Below are positions 1-8,324 of a DNA stretch of 64,000 nucleotides, piece after piece. Position 1 is the stretch's first letter. Every line of letters starts with the position of its first letter. Below the pieces are notes generated by a model, which saw only the letters and a program-made list of their open reading frames with translations, made no database searches and had not been told where the DNA came from. This stretch comes from Halorubrum rubrum (GTDB lineage Archaea; Halobacteriota; Halobacteria; Halobacteriales; Haloferacaceae), in assembly GCF_024494685.1 (NCBI RefSeq), contig NZ_JANHDM010000001.1:248001-312000 (forward strand), given 5' to 3'. The position numbers were made by a program, and so were the translations under genes.

Positions 1-603
1 GGTGGCGACGAGGCCGGCGATCGGGCCGGCGACGCCGACGTCGAAGAGCACCTTCCGGGAGGGCATCCGGCCGCGCATCCGGATGACCGCGCCGAGCGTC
101 CCGAACGGGAAGACGAACGGGATGACGTACGGCAGCGACACGTCGACGCCGTGGTACCGGCCGGCGACGTAGTGGCCCAGCTCGTGAGTCATCAGGACGC
201 CGAGGACCGCGGCGGTGAACGGCCACGCCCGCAGCATCACGAGGGGGTTCGCGCGGATCTCCGCGAGCGGGACGTAGTACCAGCCGTACGCGCCGACGAA
301 CAGCGTGGAGAGCACCGTCGCGAGGAACAGCCCCACGTTCACCCACGGGACCCCCTCGCGTCCGTGGCCGAAGGGGGTCGCGACGACGACGTGGCCCTGC
401 TCGACGGTCTCCACCTCGACGTCGTAGCCGGCGTCGCGGAACGCCGGGACGAGCTTCCGGAGGAGCGTCCGCTCGGGGATGTACGACTCGCCGACGTACC
501 GGACGCGACCGTCCTCGCGACGGATCTCCTCGACGCGGAAGAACGTCCGCAGCGGGTCGGGACGGGGGACGTCGGACGCCGCCCCGTCCTCGCGTTCTGG
601 CAT
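1..603 (-). CDS. Site-2 protease family (M50) membrane metalloprotease, C-terminus outside window
   Basis: This is an intramembrane zinc metalloprotease of the M50/site-2 protease family, which cleaves membrane substrates such as anti-sigma-like or regulatory proteins. It reads from an ATG at 603 off the left edge, so 201 residues are visible. A soluble N-terminal region of about 85 residues precedes membrane segments. The zinc motif HELGHY lies at residues 140-145, where two His and one Glu form the active centre, and a GxAGPIAG-like segment follows near residue 193. A TATA-like TTTATA (minus strand, 628-633) sits about 27 nt before the start, which suggests a leaderless transcript. The physiological substrate cannot be told from the sequence, and the second conserved motif (NxxPxxxLDG-like) lies beyond the window. 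Confidence 0.9.
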   Translation of the reverse strand, partial: MPEREDGAASDVPRPDPLRTFFRVEEIRREDGRVRYVGESYIPERTLLRKLVPAFRDAGYDVEVETVEQGHVVVATPFGHGREGVPWVNVGLFLATVLSTLFVGAYGWYYVPLAEIRANPLVMLRAWPFTAAVLGVLMTHELGHYVAGRYHGVDVSLPYVIPFVFPFGTLGAVIRMRGRMPSRKVLFDVGVAGPIAGLVAT

Positions 604-625
604 CGTCGGTCGTTGGCCGTCGTCG

Positions 626-636
626 AGTATAAACCC
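626..636 (-). promoter_or_regulatory. TATA-box promoter of the site-2 protease gene
   Basis: Read on the minus strand the sequence is TTTATAC, centred about 27 nt upstream of the ATG at 603. This is the spacing seen for archaeal leaderless promoters. Confidence 0.6.
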
Positions 637-796
637 CGCGTCACCGGACGCGGAACGAACCGGTCGGCGGCTGACGGCGGAGGCTGGAGAACGGTCGGCG
701 CGAGAAGAATAACGGTTCGACGGAAGCGATCGGTGTTCGCGGAAACGCTCCGTCAGCGGGGACGCGTGAGCGTGTCCGGTTCGGTTCCGGGCCGGC

Positions 797-1057
797 TCAG
801 GCGGACTCGACGCGCCAGGTCGTCGCGCCCGTGTACGACCACTTCTCGACGGTGAGCTCGGTGGCGGACTCGCTGAGCTTCACCATCAGCGCGCCGATCT
901 CCTTCGGCGAGAGGTCGACGTCGTCCGAGATGAACTTCCCCTTGAAGTACATCTCGCCGTCTTCGGCGCGTTGGAGCAGGTACCGTTTCAGCCGCTCCTC
1001 CTTGGAGAGGTCGTCGGTCGTGCCCGCGTTCGTGGAGGGGTTCGCAGTCGCGCTCAT
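797..1057 (-). CDS. Small conserved haloarchaeal protein, possible winged-helix fold
   Basis: This is an 86-residue soluble protein. A polar N-terminal tail (residues 1-18) precedes a compact domain with the segments LSKEERLKRYLLQRAEDGEM and ISDDVDLSPKEIGALMVKLS, followed by a C-terminal strand ending in TTWRVESA. The order of helices and final strands resembles small winged-helix proteins, and I recall the family as a haloarchaeal domain of unknown function. A TATA-like TTTATAAC lies on the minus strand at 1088-1095, about 34 nt before the ATG. It appears monocistronic. The function is unknown; a DNA-binding role is only inferred from the fold impression. Confidence 0.8.
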   Translation of the reverse strand: MSATANPSTNAGTTDDLSKEERLKRYLLQRAEDGEMYFKGKFISDDVDLSPKEIGALMVKLSESATELTVEKWSYTGATTWRVESA

Positions 1058-1464
1058 GGTACATCCCGACCATGGCGACGGGGGATGTTATAAAGCGGAG
1101 ACCGTTGGTCGGCATTCAGAGGGTTTCAACTCCTTTCAGGCGTCGAGCGGACAGTAAAACGTGCTCTCCGACGTTTCACGACAGTTCTAGAGACGGTTAG
1201 ACAGTTTATACGGCGTCCAAAGCCGTTCGATTCGATCCCGACGGATACGGCGTCGCGGAGGAACCTGCGAACGCCGACTCGGTGGTTTGCGGTGATTGTT
1301 GCCTCTACGATCGCGGGCGAACCGTCCGATCGCGGTCGAGCGCGGACCGCGAGCGAGATCGTTCGGTGCGTATCGACTCCGGATCGGCCTCGGGTCGGGC
1401 CCGGATCGACCGCGGCTCACGGGTCGTAGCCGTCTCGATCGAGCGGCGGTCGACCCGAAACGGC
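1058..1464. other. Intergenic stretch without a supported gene
   Basis: About 400 bases lie between the small protein gene and the 3' end of the molybdopterin synthase gene. I see the minus-strand TATA box at 1088-1095 and an isolated TTTATAC at about 1205-1211 that could serve a plus-strand transcript. There is no convincing ORF, hairpin array or RNA motif. Confidence 0.5.
1086..1097 (-). promoter_or_regulatory. TATA-box promoter of the 86-residue protein gene
   Basis: The minus strand reads CTTTATAAC about 30-38 nt before the ATG at 1057, giving a very short or absent leader. Confidence 0.55.
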
Positions 1465-2283
1465 TCACGACCGCTGGTGGAGCCAGAACTCCTCGGACTC
1501 GGTGGTCTCCTTTTTGAAGATCGGCACCTCGTCCTTGAGTCGGTCGATCCCGTCCTCGACGGCCCGAAACGCCTCCGCGCGGTGGCCCGCGAGGACGACC
1601 ACGAAGACGATGTCCTCGCCGGCCTCGATCACGCCCGTTCGGTGGTGGAAGGCCACCTCGAAGACGCCCTCCCGGTCCGTCAGCTCCGCGGCGATCGCGT
1701 CCATCCGCTCGCGGGCGACGCCCTCGTACTTCTCGAAGGCGAGGTGGGTCGTCCGGTCGTCCTCGGGCGCGTCCCGCGCGCGGACCCGCCCGGTGAACGT
1801 CGCGATCGCGCCCGAGCGCTCCGCGTCGGCCGACCGCTCGACGCGGTCCACGAGCAGTTCGCGGGTGATCCACGGCTCCGCGCGCTCAAGCCCCGAGAGG
1901 AGTTCCCCGACGTCGACGTCGTCGGGGCGCTTCCCTCGGGCGATCACGTCGCCGGGCGCGTCGTCCGGATCGGCGTCGGGACCCAGAAGCACCGTCGGGA
2001 CCCGGAGACGGCTGTAACCGACCGCGACGAGGTAGTCGTGGTCCGGCGCGAGGTCGTCGAGGAGCGCGTCGAAGCCGTCGACGGTCCCGCGGCCGGTCCA
2101 CGAGCCGTCGGGCGAGAGCGAGACGATCGTGTCGCCCGCGGCGTCCCCGTCGACGGCCCCCCGCTCGTCCGCGTCGTCCGGGTTCTCGTCCCGTCGAACG
2201 ACCGCGACCCGCCCCGCCAGCCGCGCCGTGAGCGTCCCGACGAGGTCGTCCGCGCCGGGGCCGAGCACCGAGATCGGTTGCAT
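1465..2283 (-). CDS. moaE: Molybdopterin synthase catalytic subunit MoaE fused to a MobB-like N-terminal domain
   Basis: MoaE transfers sulfur from MoaD thiocarboxylate to precursor Z, making molybdopterin for molybdenum cofactor. The C-terminal half (about residues 125-272) has the MoaE signatures FEKYEGVARERMDAIAAEL and HHRTGVIEAGEDIVFVVV. It also has the lysine-rich segment RLKDEVPIFKKET, where the catalytic lysines lie. The first 120 residues resemble a shortened MobB-like domain, an arrangement common in haloarchaeal MoaE proteins. The N-terminus lacks a clear Walker A motif, so nucleotide binding is doubtful. The gene starts 44 nt after the end of the upstream dehydrogenase gene and may be co-transcribed with it. 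Confidence 0.9.
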   Translation of the reverse strand: MQPISVLGPGADDLVGTLTARLAGRVAVVRRDENPDDADERGAVDGDAAGDTIVSLSPDGSWTGRGTVDGFDALLDDLAPDHDYLVAVGYSRLRVPTVLLGPDADPDDAPGDVIARGKRPDDVDVGELLSGLERAEPWITRELLVDRVERSADAERSGAIATFTGRVRARDAPEDDRTTHLAFEKYEGVARERMDAIAAELTDREGVFEVAFHHRTGVIEAGEDIVFVVVLAGHRAEAFRAVEDGIDRLKDEVPIFKKETTESEEFWLHQRS

Positions 2284-2327
2284 GGCCGAACGCGGGCGGC
2301 GAGCGGCTTAGGCGTTTCCCGGTCGGC

Positions 2328-3185
2328 TCACTCGTAGCCGTAGAACCCCTCCCCCGTCTTCTTTCCGAGGTCGCCGGCGGCGACCTTGCGTGTGAGGAGG
2401 TACGCCGGCTTGTATCGGTCGCCGAGCTCCTCGTGGAGCGTCTCGCTGGCGTCGAGGACCACGTCGAGGCCGATGTGGTCGGCGAGTTCGAGCGGACCCA
2501 TGGGGACGTTCGTGCCGAGCCGCATGCCCCGGTCGATGTCGTCCCTCGTGGCCACGCCCTCGTCGTACGCACGGATCCCCTCGTTTATCCACGGCATCAG
2601 GACCCGGTTGGTGACGAATCCGGGCTTGTCGTCGGACTCCCACGTCTCCTTGCCCAACGCGTCGGCGAACGCGTGGGCGAACTCGACGACCGCGCCGTCG
2701 GTGTGCTCGCCCACGACGACCTCGACGCCCTCCATCACGGGAACCGGGTTCATGAAGTGGAGGCCGACGACCCGGTCCGGGCGGTCGGTCGCGCCCGCTA
2801 TCTCCGTGATCGAGAGCGTCGACGTGTTGGTCGCGAGGACGGCGTCGTCGTCGGCGAGCGCGTCGAGGTCGGCGAAGACGTCCCGTTTCACCGCCATCTC
2901 CTCCACCGCGGCCTCGACGGTGACGTCCGCGTCGGCGAGGTCGGCGAGGTCGGTGGTGCCCGCGATCCGTCCGCGGATCGTCGCCGGCTCCTCGTCGATC
3001 GCGCCCTTCGCGGCGAGGCGCTCGAGGCTCGAATCGATCTCCTCGAGGCCGCGGTCGACGTACTCGGACTCGATATCGCGCATGGTCACGTCGTAGCCGG
3101 CGGTCGCGGCGACCTGCGCGATGCCGTGACCCATCGTCCCCGCGCCGACCACGCCCACCGTCTCCACGTCGGCTGGCTCGTACAT
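2328..3185 (-). CDS. hbd: 3-hydroxyacyl-CoA (3-hydroxybutyryl-CoA) dehydrogenase
   Basis: This enzyme oxidises L-3-hydroxyacyl-CoA to 3-ketoacyl-CoA with NAD in fatty-acid or butyrate-type metabolism. The 285-residue length is typical of the stand-alone form. The Rossmann motif GAGTMGHGIAQ is at residues 15-25. The catalytic-region motifs are NTSTLSI, GLHFMNPVPVM (with the conserved His), and FVTNRVLMPWINEG, and the dimerisation domain ends at GEGFYGYE. There is no enoyl-CoA hydratase domain, unlike many archaeal fusions. The ATG at 3185 follows the kinase gene end by 24 nt, so an operon with that gene is possible but not functionally obvious. Confidence 0.93.
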   Translation of the reverse strand: MYEPADVETVGVVGAGTMGHGIAQVAATAGYDVTMRDIESEYVDRGLEEIDSSLERLAAKGAIDEEPATIRGRIAGTTDLADLADADVTVEAAVEEMAVKRDVFADLDALADDDAVLATNTSTLSITEIAGATDRPDRVVGLHFMNPVPVMEGVEVVVGEHTDGAVVEFAHAFADALGKETWESDDKPGFVTNRVLMPWINEGIRAYDEGVATRDDIDRGMRLGTNVPMGPLELADHIGLDVVLDASETLHEELGDRYKPAYLLTRKVAAGDLGKKTGEGFYGYE

Positions 3186-3209
3186 GGGATCCGCTGGCGG
3201 GGGGCGGGA

Positions 3210-4874
3210 CTAAGCGTTGTGGTGCGGGAGGCCACCGCGTCGGCGGAGGGGAACCGTCGCCGTGACGACGGTCCCGGTCGGATCGTTGTCCTCGAAGGTG
3301 ACGGAGCCGTCGATCACCTCCGTCCCCCACTTCACGAGCCAGAGCCCGAGACCGCTCGCGTGACGGAGCGGGGTTTCGGTTCCCGAGTTCAGGACGTCCA
3401 ACTCGTAGTCGTCGATCCCCGGTCCGTTGTCGACGATGCGGATCCGGACGCGGTCGTCGTCGACGTCCGCGGCCACGGTGACCCGTTGGTCCTCGCCGTC
3501 GTTGTGGAGCGCGGCGTTCTCGACCAGGTTGTCCACCACGACGGAGAGTCCCTCGGAGACGACGGCGTCCTCGTCGGGGCGCTGGAACTCGAACTCGACC
3601 GCCGGGAACGCGTCGCGGGCGTCGGCGAGGCTCCGTTCGAGCAGACCGGCGAGCGACGTGCCCGCTCGATCGTTTACCGTGTCCTCGAAGAGGTCGATCG
3701 CGTCGCGTCCCTTCTCGCTGATCTCGACGATGCGCGCCGTGCGTTGCGTGATCGTCTCCGCCGTTTCCCCGGAGGTGCGTTCGGCGTACCCCTGGATGAT
3801 GTTGGTCTCGGTACGAATGTTGTGTCGCAACACGCGGTTGAGCACCTTCAGCCGCTGCTGTTGTTGGAGGTACCGCGTGACGTCGTGGAGGGTGAACACG
3901 TACCCGAGCGTCTCGCCGCGTCGATCGGTGAGTTCGCTCACGCCCACGTCGTACGACCGCGACGCCGACCCGGTGCCGACCGTCAGGAGCTCACGCTCGC
4001 CGTCGGTTCGGAACGGTTCGCTGAGCGGGAGAACGTCGGATCCAGGTGACCCGAGCGCCCGATCCACGTCCACGCCGAGGGTCTCGGCGGCCGCCCGGTT
4101 CATCTCGACGATCGTGTCGTGGCCGTCGACGACGATGAAGCCCTCGTGGATGTGGTCGAACAGGAACTGCTTCGCGCGCCACGCGGGGGCCGGGTTTGCT
4201 CCGAACATCCGGAACCGGTCGATGGCGCCCAGATACGCGACGCCGGAGATCGCGAACGCGATCGGCGTCGGGTCGATGCCCACGTTCGGGAACGCCCCCA
4301 TGTTGTAGAGGACGTTCGTCGCCCACGGCGTGGTGACCCCGAGGATCAGCGCCGCGCTCTGCCCGCGGAACGCGGTCGCTCCGCTCGAGAGAAGCCCCAG
4401 TATCGGAACGATCCCGAGCACGCCGAGAAGGTAGGTGTAGCCGGCGGCCACCGTGTACCAGATCCCCCCCTGATCGACGAGCACCGACCCGCGGGCGGTG
4501 ACGCCGGCCTCCCGGATGTAGAGGAGGCCGTGGTACTCCTCGGTCACCGCGAGGACGACCGTGAGCGCCGGAAGGACGGCCAACAGCGCGACGTTCCGAC
4601 GGGTGAGATATCCGTCGCGTCCCGTGTACTCGAGGGAGAACAGGATCCACGCGACGGGGACAGTCATGACGCCGATCCAGCCGGCCTTCGTCCAGAACAC
4701 CGCCTCCGCGGCCGTTCCCGCCGAGAGGCTGAAGACGATACACGTCGACCACCACGACTGACCGATCAACAGCCACACGAGCGGCGTCGCCCCCGGGTTC
4801 GGCCGCGCCCGCCACGCTAGGATCGCCGCGCTGGCTCCGATGGCGACCGAGCCGATCAGGAGCGGGACGGCCAT
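3210..4874 (-). CDS. Membrane-bound sensor histidine kinase (7TM input, PAS, HATPase)
   Basis: This is a signal-transducing histidine kinase. From the chosen ATG at 4874 (554 residues) it starts with about seven hydrophobic helices like the N-terminal 7TM domain of haloarchaeal kinases. A PAS domain begins at HIHEGFIVVDGHDTIVEMNR. An H-box follows with VLRHNIRTETNIIQGYAERT, where the His accepts phosphate. The ATPase domain shows N-box NLVENAALHN, G1 VDNGPGIDD and G2 SGLGLWLVKWG. A frame-open upstream ATG at 4949 would add 25 residues, but the first membrane helix fits the 4874 start better. There is no receiver domain and no adjacent response regulator, so this is an orphan kinase. The signal sensed is unknown. 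Confidence 0.9.
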   Translation of the reverse strand: MAVPLLIGSVAIGASAAILAWRARPNPGATPLVWLLIGQSWWSTCIVFSLSAGTAAEAVFWTKAGWIGVMTVPVAWILFSLEYTGRDGYLTRRNVALLAVLPALTVVLAVTEEYHGLLYIREAGVTARGSVLVDQGGIWYTVAAGYTYLLGVLGIVPILGLLSSGATAFRGQSAALILGVTTPWATNVLYNMGAFPNVGIDPTPIAFAISGVAYLGAIDRFRMFGANPAPAWRAKQFLFDHIHEGFIVVDGHDTIVEMNRAAAETLGVDVDRALGSPGSDVLPLSEPFRTDGERELLTVGTGSASRSYDVGVSELTDRRGETLGYVFTLHDVTRYLQQQQRLKVLNRVLRHNIRTETNIIQGYAERTSGETAETITQRTARIVEISEKGRDAIDLFEDTVNDRAGTSLAGLLERSLADARDAFPAVEFEFQRPDEDAVVSEGLSVVVDNLVENAALHNDGEDQRVTVAADVDDDRVRIRIVDNGPGIDDYELDVLNSGTETPLRHASGLGLWLVKWGTEVIDGSVTFEDNDPTGTVVTATVPLRRRGGLPHHNA

Positions 4875-5030
4875 CGAGGTCGGAGGGAACACGTGTCGGG
4901 TGATCAGTACCCTGGCATATGAATTATCCGGGAGATATCGGGAAATCAAGGCGGATCGCCGGTCCGCGGACCGGCCTCTGCGACGAGGGTCGGACGAAAA
5001 AAAGACGGATCGCGGTCGGTCCGGTCGCGG

Positions 5031-5972
5031 TCAGATCCCCGTCGTGAACACGAGGAGGAGCGCGAACACCACGAGGTGTTTCGCCTCGCCGGCGATAGCG
5101 AGACGGCCAGGTGCCGCGTTCCGGCCCACGAACCACGCGAGGACCAACGCGTAGCCGAGACCGACGAGTATCGCCGCCGCGGCCGCGGCGGTCAGGATCC
5201 CGACGGAGAAGGCGATCACGACGAACGCGACCAGCGCCAGGTCGAGGCCGTACAGGATCCGCCGAGTCCGCCGGATCCCGAAGGCGACCGGGAGCGTCGA
5301 GACGCCGACGGCCGCGTCGGCCTCGACGTCCCGGACGTTGGGGATCTCCGTGTTGACGAACGTGTCGACGAGGAAGTAGACGAACACCACCGCCGCGAGC
5401 GGCGTCACGGACGCCTCGGCGAACGCGATCGGCAGGCCGACGACGGCGATCGCCCAGGCCGAGGCGACGATCGTCGAGTTCACGATCAGGACCCGCTTCA
5501 ACCGTTTGAAGTGGGACCCGAGCGACGGCAGCCAGTCGGACGCGTAGAGGATCCAGAAGCCGCCGGGAAGCAGGGTGATAGCGAGCGCGATCGGACCGCC
5601 GGTCAGCGCGAGGGCGACCGCGAGACCGTACGTGATCGCCGTGAGGACCGACAGCAGGGTCCGGTGGCGCGTCACGAACGCGCTCCGTTCCGGACTCGAC
5701 ATCTCGTCGTCGGCCGCGTCGGCGATCCGATCGCCGGCGTACACTGCGAAGGTGACCAAGCCGACGACGATCGGAGCGGGATTCAGCGGCAGCGACAACA
5801 CGAGATGGACCGTCAGGACCTCGATCATCGCGATGAACACGAGGTAGGTCGAACTATACGTCAGGACGTCTCTGACCCGGTACCCGACATCGACGACCGA
5901 TTCGGGCACGTCGGCGTGCCACGGAACGGCCGCGTCCGTGGACACCGGGGGTTCGTTTGTTTTGCTAGCCAT
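5031..5972 (-). CDS. UbiA-family prenyltransferase-like membrane protein
   Basis: UbiA enzymes transfer isoprenyl chains to aromatic or polar acceptors within the membrane. This 313-residue protein has eight or nine hydrophobic helices. Its two Asp-rich loops are AGDRIADAADDE near residue 75 and NTEIPNVRDVEADAAVG near residue 210, at the positions of the family's two Mg-diphosphate motifs. The first motif lacks the usual Asn (NxxxD), reading YAGDRIAD, which is a common variation in haloarchaeal paralogues. I placed the start at ATG 5972 (MASKTNEPP) rather than the ATG 72 nt upstream, because the extra residues are Arg-rich and not acidic. The acceptor substrate cannot be assigned from sequence, and no lipid or quinone genes are adjacent. 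Confidence 0.82.
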   Translation of the reverse strand: MASKTNEPPVSTDAAVPWHADVPESVVDVGYRVRDVLTYSSTYLVFIAMIEVLTVHLVLSLPLNPAPIVVGLVTFAVYAGDRIADAADDEMSSPERSAFVTRHRTLLSVLTAITYGLAVALALTGGPIALAITLLPGGFWILYASDWLPSLGSHFKRLKRVLIVNSTIVASAWAIAVVGLPIAFAEASVTPLAAVVFVYFLVDTFVNTEIPNVRDVEADAAVGVSTLPVAFGIRRTRRILYGLDLALVAFVVIAFSVGILTAAAAAAILVGLGYALVLAWFVGRNAAPGRLAIAGEAKHLVVFALLLVFTTGI

Positions 5973-6044
5973 GGGTAGAGCGACCGGTCGACGGCCGGTC
6001 CGCCGACGATCGCCGGATCGACCGTCGGCCCGCGCGATCCTCAA

Positions 6045-6253
6045 AGTCGGGGTCGAAACGACCGGGAGAACGCGGTTATCGACCGGAAGAGCGTCGGATC
6101 ACATATCTGATAGTTATTTACTATTGAGGTAGTTAGTTGTTCACATCCTGCCGGGGGAGAGACGGCACACCGAGAGAATACGGTGGGTTCGAGGTCGAGC
6201 GATCGACGGACGACCATAGCCCTTTTTGGTAATGTAACTGGAATTACGCACCG
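6045..6253. promoter_or_regulatory. Divergent promoter region between prenyltransferase and aldolase genes
   Basis: This 209-base spacer is clearly richer in A+T than its surroundings, especially 6095-6135 (ATAGTTATTTACTATTGAGG) and 6218-6245 (CTTTTTGGTAATG). The second block lies about 20-30 nt before the aldolase start and is the likely TATA region. The first block could carry regulator sites for either gene. Confidence 0.5.
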
Positions 6254-7057
6254 ATGCTCCCAAGCGCCGCCGACGAGATATCCAGGGACGGAAAGTCGCT
6301 CATCCTCGCGTACGACCACGGGCTCGAACACGGGCCGGTCGACTTCGAGCCGAACCCGGCGACGGCCGATCCCGAGCGGCTGTTCGAGCTGGCGACCCAC
6401 AGCGCGGTGACGGCGCTGGCCGTCCAGAAGGGGGTCGCCGAGGCGTACTACCCCGACTACGCCGACGAGGTGAACCTGCTCTTGAAGCTGAACGGGACCT
6501 CGAACCTGTGGCGGGGAGAGCCGAACAGCGCGGTCAACTGCTCGGCCGAATACGCTGCCGAGCTGGGTGCTGACGCGATCGGGTTCACCGTCTACGGCGG
6601 CTCGAACCACGAGGTCGAGATGGCGGAGGAGTTCCGCGAGGCCCAGGAGGGTGCCCGCGAACACGACATGGGCGTCGTGATGTGGTCGTACCCGCGCGGA
6701 CAGGGACTTCGCAACGACGGGAGCCCCGAGGTCATCTGCTACGGGGCCCGGCTCGGACTCGAGCTCGGTGCCGACCTCGTGAAGGTGAAGTATCCGGGCT
6801 CCGCCGAGGCGATGGGCGAGGCCGTCAGGATGGCCGGCCCGACGCAGGTGGTGATGTCCGGCGGAACGATGCGCGACGACAAGGCGTTCCTCCGGAACGT
6901 CGCGGACGCCATCGACGCCGGCGCGACCGGCCTCGCCGTCGGCCGAAACGTCTTCCAGCGCGACGACCCCGAGCGCATCCTCGACGCGCTCGAGGCCGTG
7001 GTCTTCCAGGAGGTCGACCCGGCCGAGGCGCTGGCCATCGCCGAGAGCGACGACTGA
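6254..7057 (+). CDS. fba: Class I fructose-bisphosphate aldolase, DhnA (archaeal) type
   Basis: This enzyme makes or splits fructose 1,6-bisphosphate through a Schiff base, in gluconeogenesis and hexose metabolism. The 267-residue protein is a TIM barrel. It has the N-terminal LILAYDHGLEHGP motif, and its VKVKYPG segment (around residues 175-182) contains the Schiff-base lysine. The phosphate-binding glycines are in VMSGGTM and GATGLAVGRNVFQ near the end. Its stop codon overlaps the start of the FBPase gene by one base (TGATG), so the two are translationally coupled. Aldolase followed by FBPase is a coherent gluconeogenic unit. Confidence 0.95.
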   Translation: MLPSAADEISRDGKSLILAYDHGLEHGPVDFEPNPATADPERLFELATHSAVTALAVQKGVAEAYYPDYADEVNLLLKLNGTSNLWRGEPNSAVNCSAEYAAELGADAIGFTVYGGSNHEVEMAEEFREAQEGAREHDMGVVMWSYPRGQGLRNDGSPEVICYGARLGLELGADLVKVKYPGSAEAMGEAVRMAGPTQVVMSGGTMRDDKAFLRNVADAIDAGATGLAVGRNVFQRDDPERILDALEAVVFQEVDPAEALAIAESDD

Positions 7058-7968
7058 TGGCCGAGCCCGACCCGGTCGTCGAGGCCGTCTTCGACGCGGT
7101 CGCGGCGACGGCCCCGACGATCCGCGACGCGCTCCCCGGCCGGCGCGTCGAGAGCGGGACGGAGAACCCCTCCGGCGAGACGGTGTTGGCGGGCGACGTG
7201 TACGCCGACGAGCTGCTCGCGGAGGCGTTGGGGGCGGTCGAGGGGGTCGGCTCCTTCGTCAGCGAGGAGCGCCCCGAGGCGATCGAGGTTGGCGGCGCGG
7301 TCGGCGAGGGCGGCGAGGGCGCGTACGCGGTCGCGATAGACCCCCTCGACGGCTCCTCGAACCTGCGGTCGAACAACGCGATGGGGACCGTCGTCGGGAT
7401 CTACGACGCGCCGCTTCCCGCCACCGGCCGGGACCTCGTCGCCGCCGGCTACGTCCTCTACGGGCCGATCACGACGATGGTGGTCGCCGACGGGTCGGGC
7501 GTCCGCGAGGAGGTGATCGAGCGCGGGAACGGAGGGGACGGCGACGCTGACTCCGGCGTCGCCCGCTCGGTCGTCGACGACGACCTGACGCTGCCCGACG
7601 AGCCGACCGTCTACGGCTTCGGCGGGCGGGTGCCGGACTGGCCCGACGCGTTCCGCGAGTACGCCCGCGAGATCGAGGACGAATTCAAACTGCGATACGG
7701 GGGCGCGATGGTCGGGGACGTGAACCAGGTGGTGACCTACGGCGGGGTGTTCGCGTACCCCGCGCTCTCGGACGCCCCCGACGGGAAGCTCCGGCTCTCC
7801 TTCGAGGCGAACCCGATCGCGTACATCGTCGAGTCGATGGGCGGAGCCTCCTCGGACGGCTCAAAATCCATCCTCGACGTCGAACCCGACGGGATCCACG
7901 ACCGCGTCCCCCTCCACGTCGGTAACGAGGAACTCGTCGACCGGCTCGAGAGCGCCCTCGACGGATAG
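7057..7968 (+). CDS. fbp: Fructose-1,6-bisphosphatase, class I
   Basis: The enzyme removes the 1-phosphate from fructose 1,6-bisphosphate, the committing step of gluconeogenesis. The 303-residue protein carries the metal-binding signature DPLDGSSN near residue 92 and an SEERPE acidic segment before it. The C-terminal GKLRLSFEANPIAYIVESMGG motif is characteristic of class I FBPases. The ATG at 7057 overlaps the aldolase stop codon, so the start is well supported, although the frame is open far upstream. An insert of Gly and Asp residues at about 165-180 (NGGDGDADSG) is a haloarchaeal-style acidic loop. Confidence 0.95.
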   Translation: MAEPDPVVEAVFDAVAATAPTIRDALPGRRVESGTENPSGETVLAGDVYADELLAEALGAVEGVGSFVSEERPEAIEVGGAVGEGGEGAYAVAIDPLDGSSNLRSNNAMGTVVGIYDAPLPATGRDLVAAGYVLYGPITTMVVADGSGVREEVIERGNGGDGDADSGVARSVVDDDLTLPDEPTVYGFGGRVPDWPDAFREYAREIEDEFKLRYGGAMVGDVNQVVTYGGVFAYPALSDAPDGKLRLSFEANPIAYIVESMGGASSDGSKSILDVEPDGIHDRVPLHVGNEELVDRLESALDG

Positions 7969-8076
7969 GAGCGGTCTCGGACGTTTTCCGCAATTTTCGG
8001 TCGCGGTGGCGCGCCTCCGAGCGTCCCGACGGGACGCGAGGAGCCCGCGAGGGACGTGGCGAACGAAGTGAGCCAC

Positions 8077-8243
8077 GAGGCTGGGGAGGCGTGAGGTGCG
8101 GTGCTGTGCGGAACGGGGTGGGGCTCAAAGGGGCAGTCGCGAGGACGAAGTCCGACGAAGCAAGCACCGAAAGGAGCGAGTGAAACGAGCGACTGAGGAG
8201 CACAGCGAGTCGCACGAGTCCTCGCGACTGGGGCTTTGGCGGG
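8077..8243 (+). repeat. Dispersed structured repeat, copy A (short form)
   Basis: The core runs from GAGGCTGGGGAGGCGTGAGG to CGACTGGGGCTTTGGCGG. Near-identical ends occur at 27121-27390 and, in reduced form, at 50039-50095, always on the plus strand and between genes. The arms at 8126-8146 and 8218-8238 are inverted repeats. They pair over 18 of 21 positions, with a 3x3 G-G internal loop, and enclose about 71 nt of variable sequence. The element occupies the space where FBPase and the Azf-like gene converge. The upstream flank 8013-8025 also holds a GTCCC-GAC-GGGAC hairpin. It could be a non-coding RNA, a miniature mobile element or a transcription-end structure. Confidence 0.75.
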
Positions 8244-8324
8244 GTTCACTGCGTCAGCAATCAAGTATAGCCGAGCGATGTGAACGCCATACACGGCAAC
8301 GGAGCCACACCGATCTACGTCCAC

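Noticed and set aside
1205..1211. TTTATAC as the promoter of an unknown RNA gene
   Set aside because: No hairpin, conserved motif or ORF follows it, and isolated TATA-like words occur by chance.
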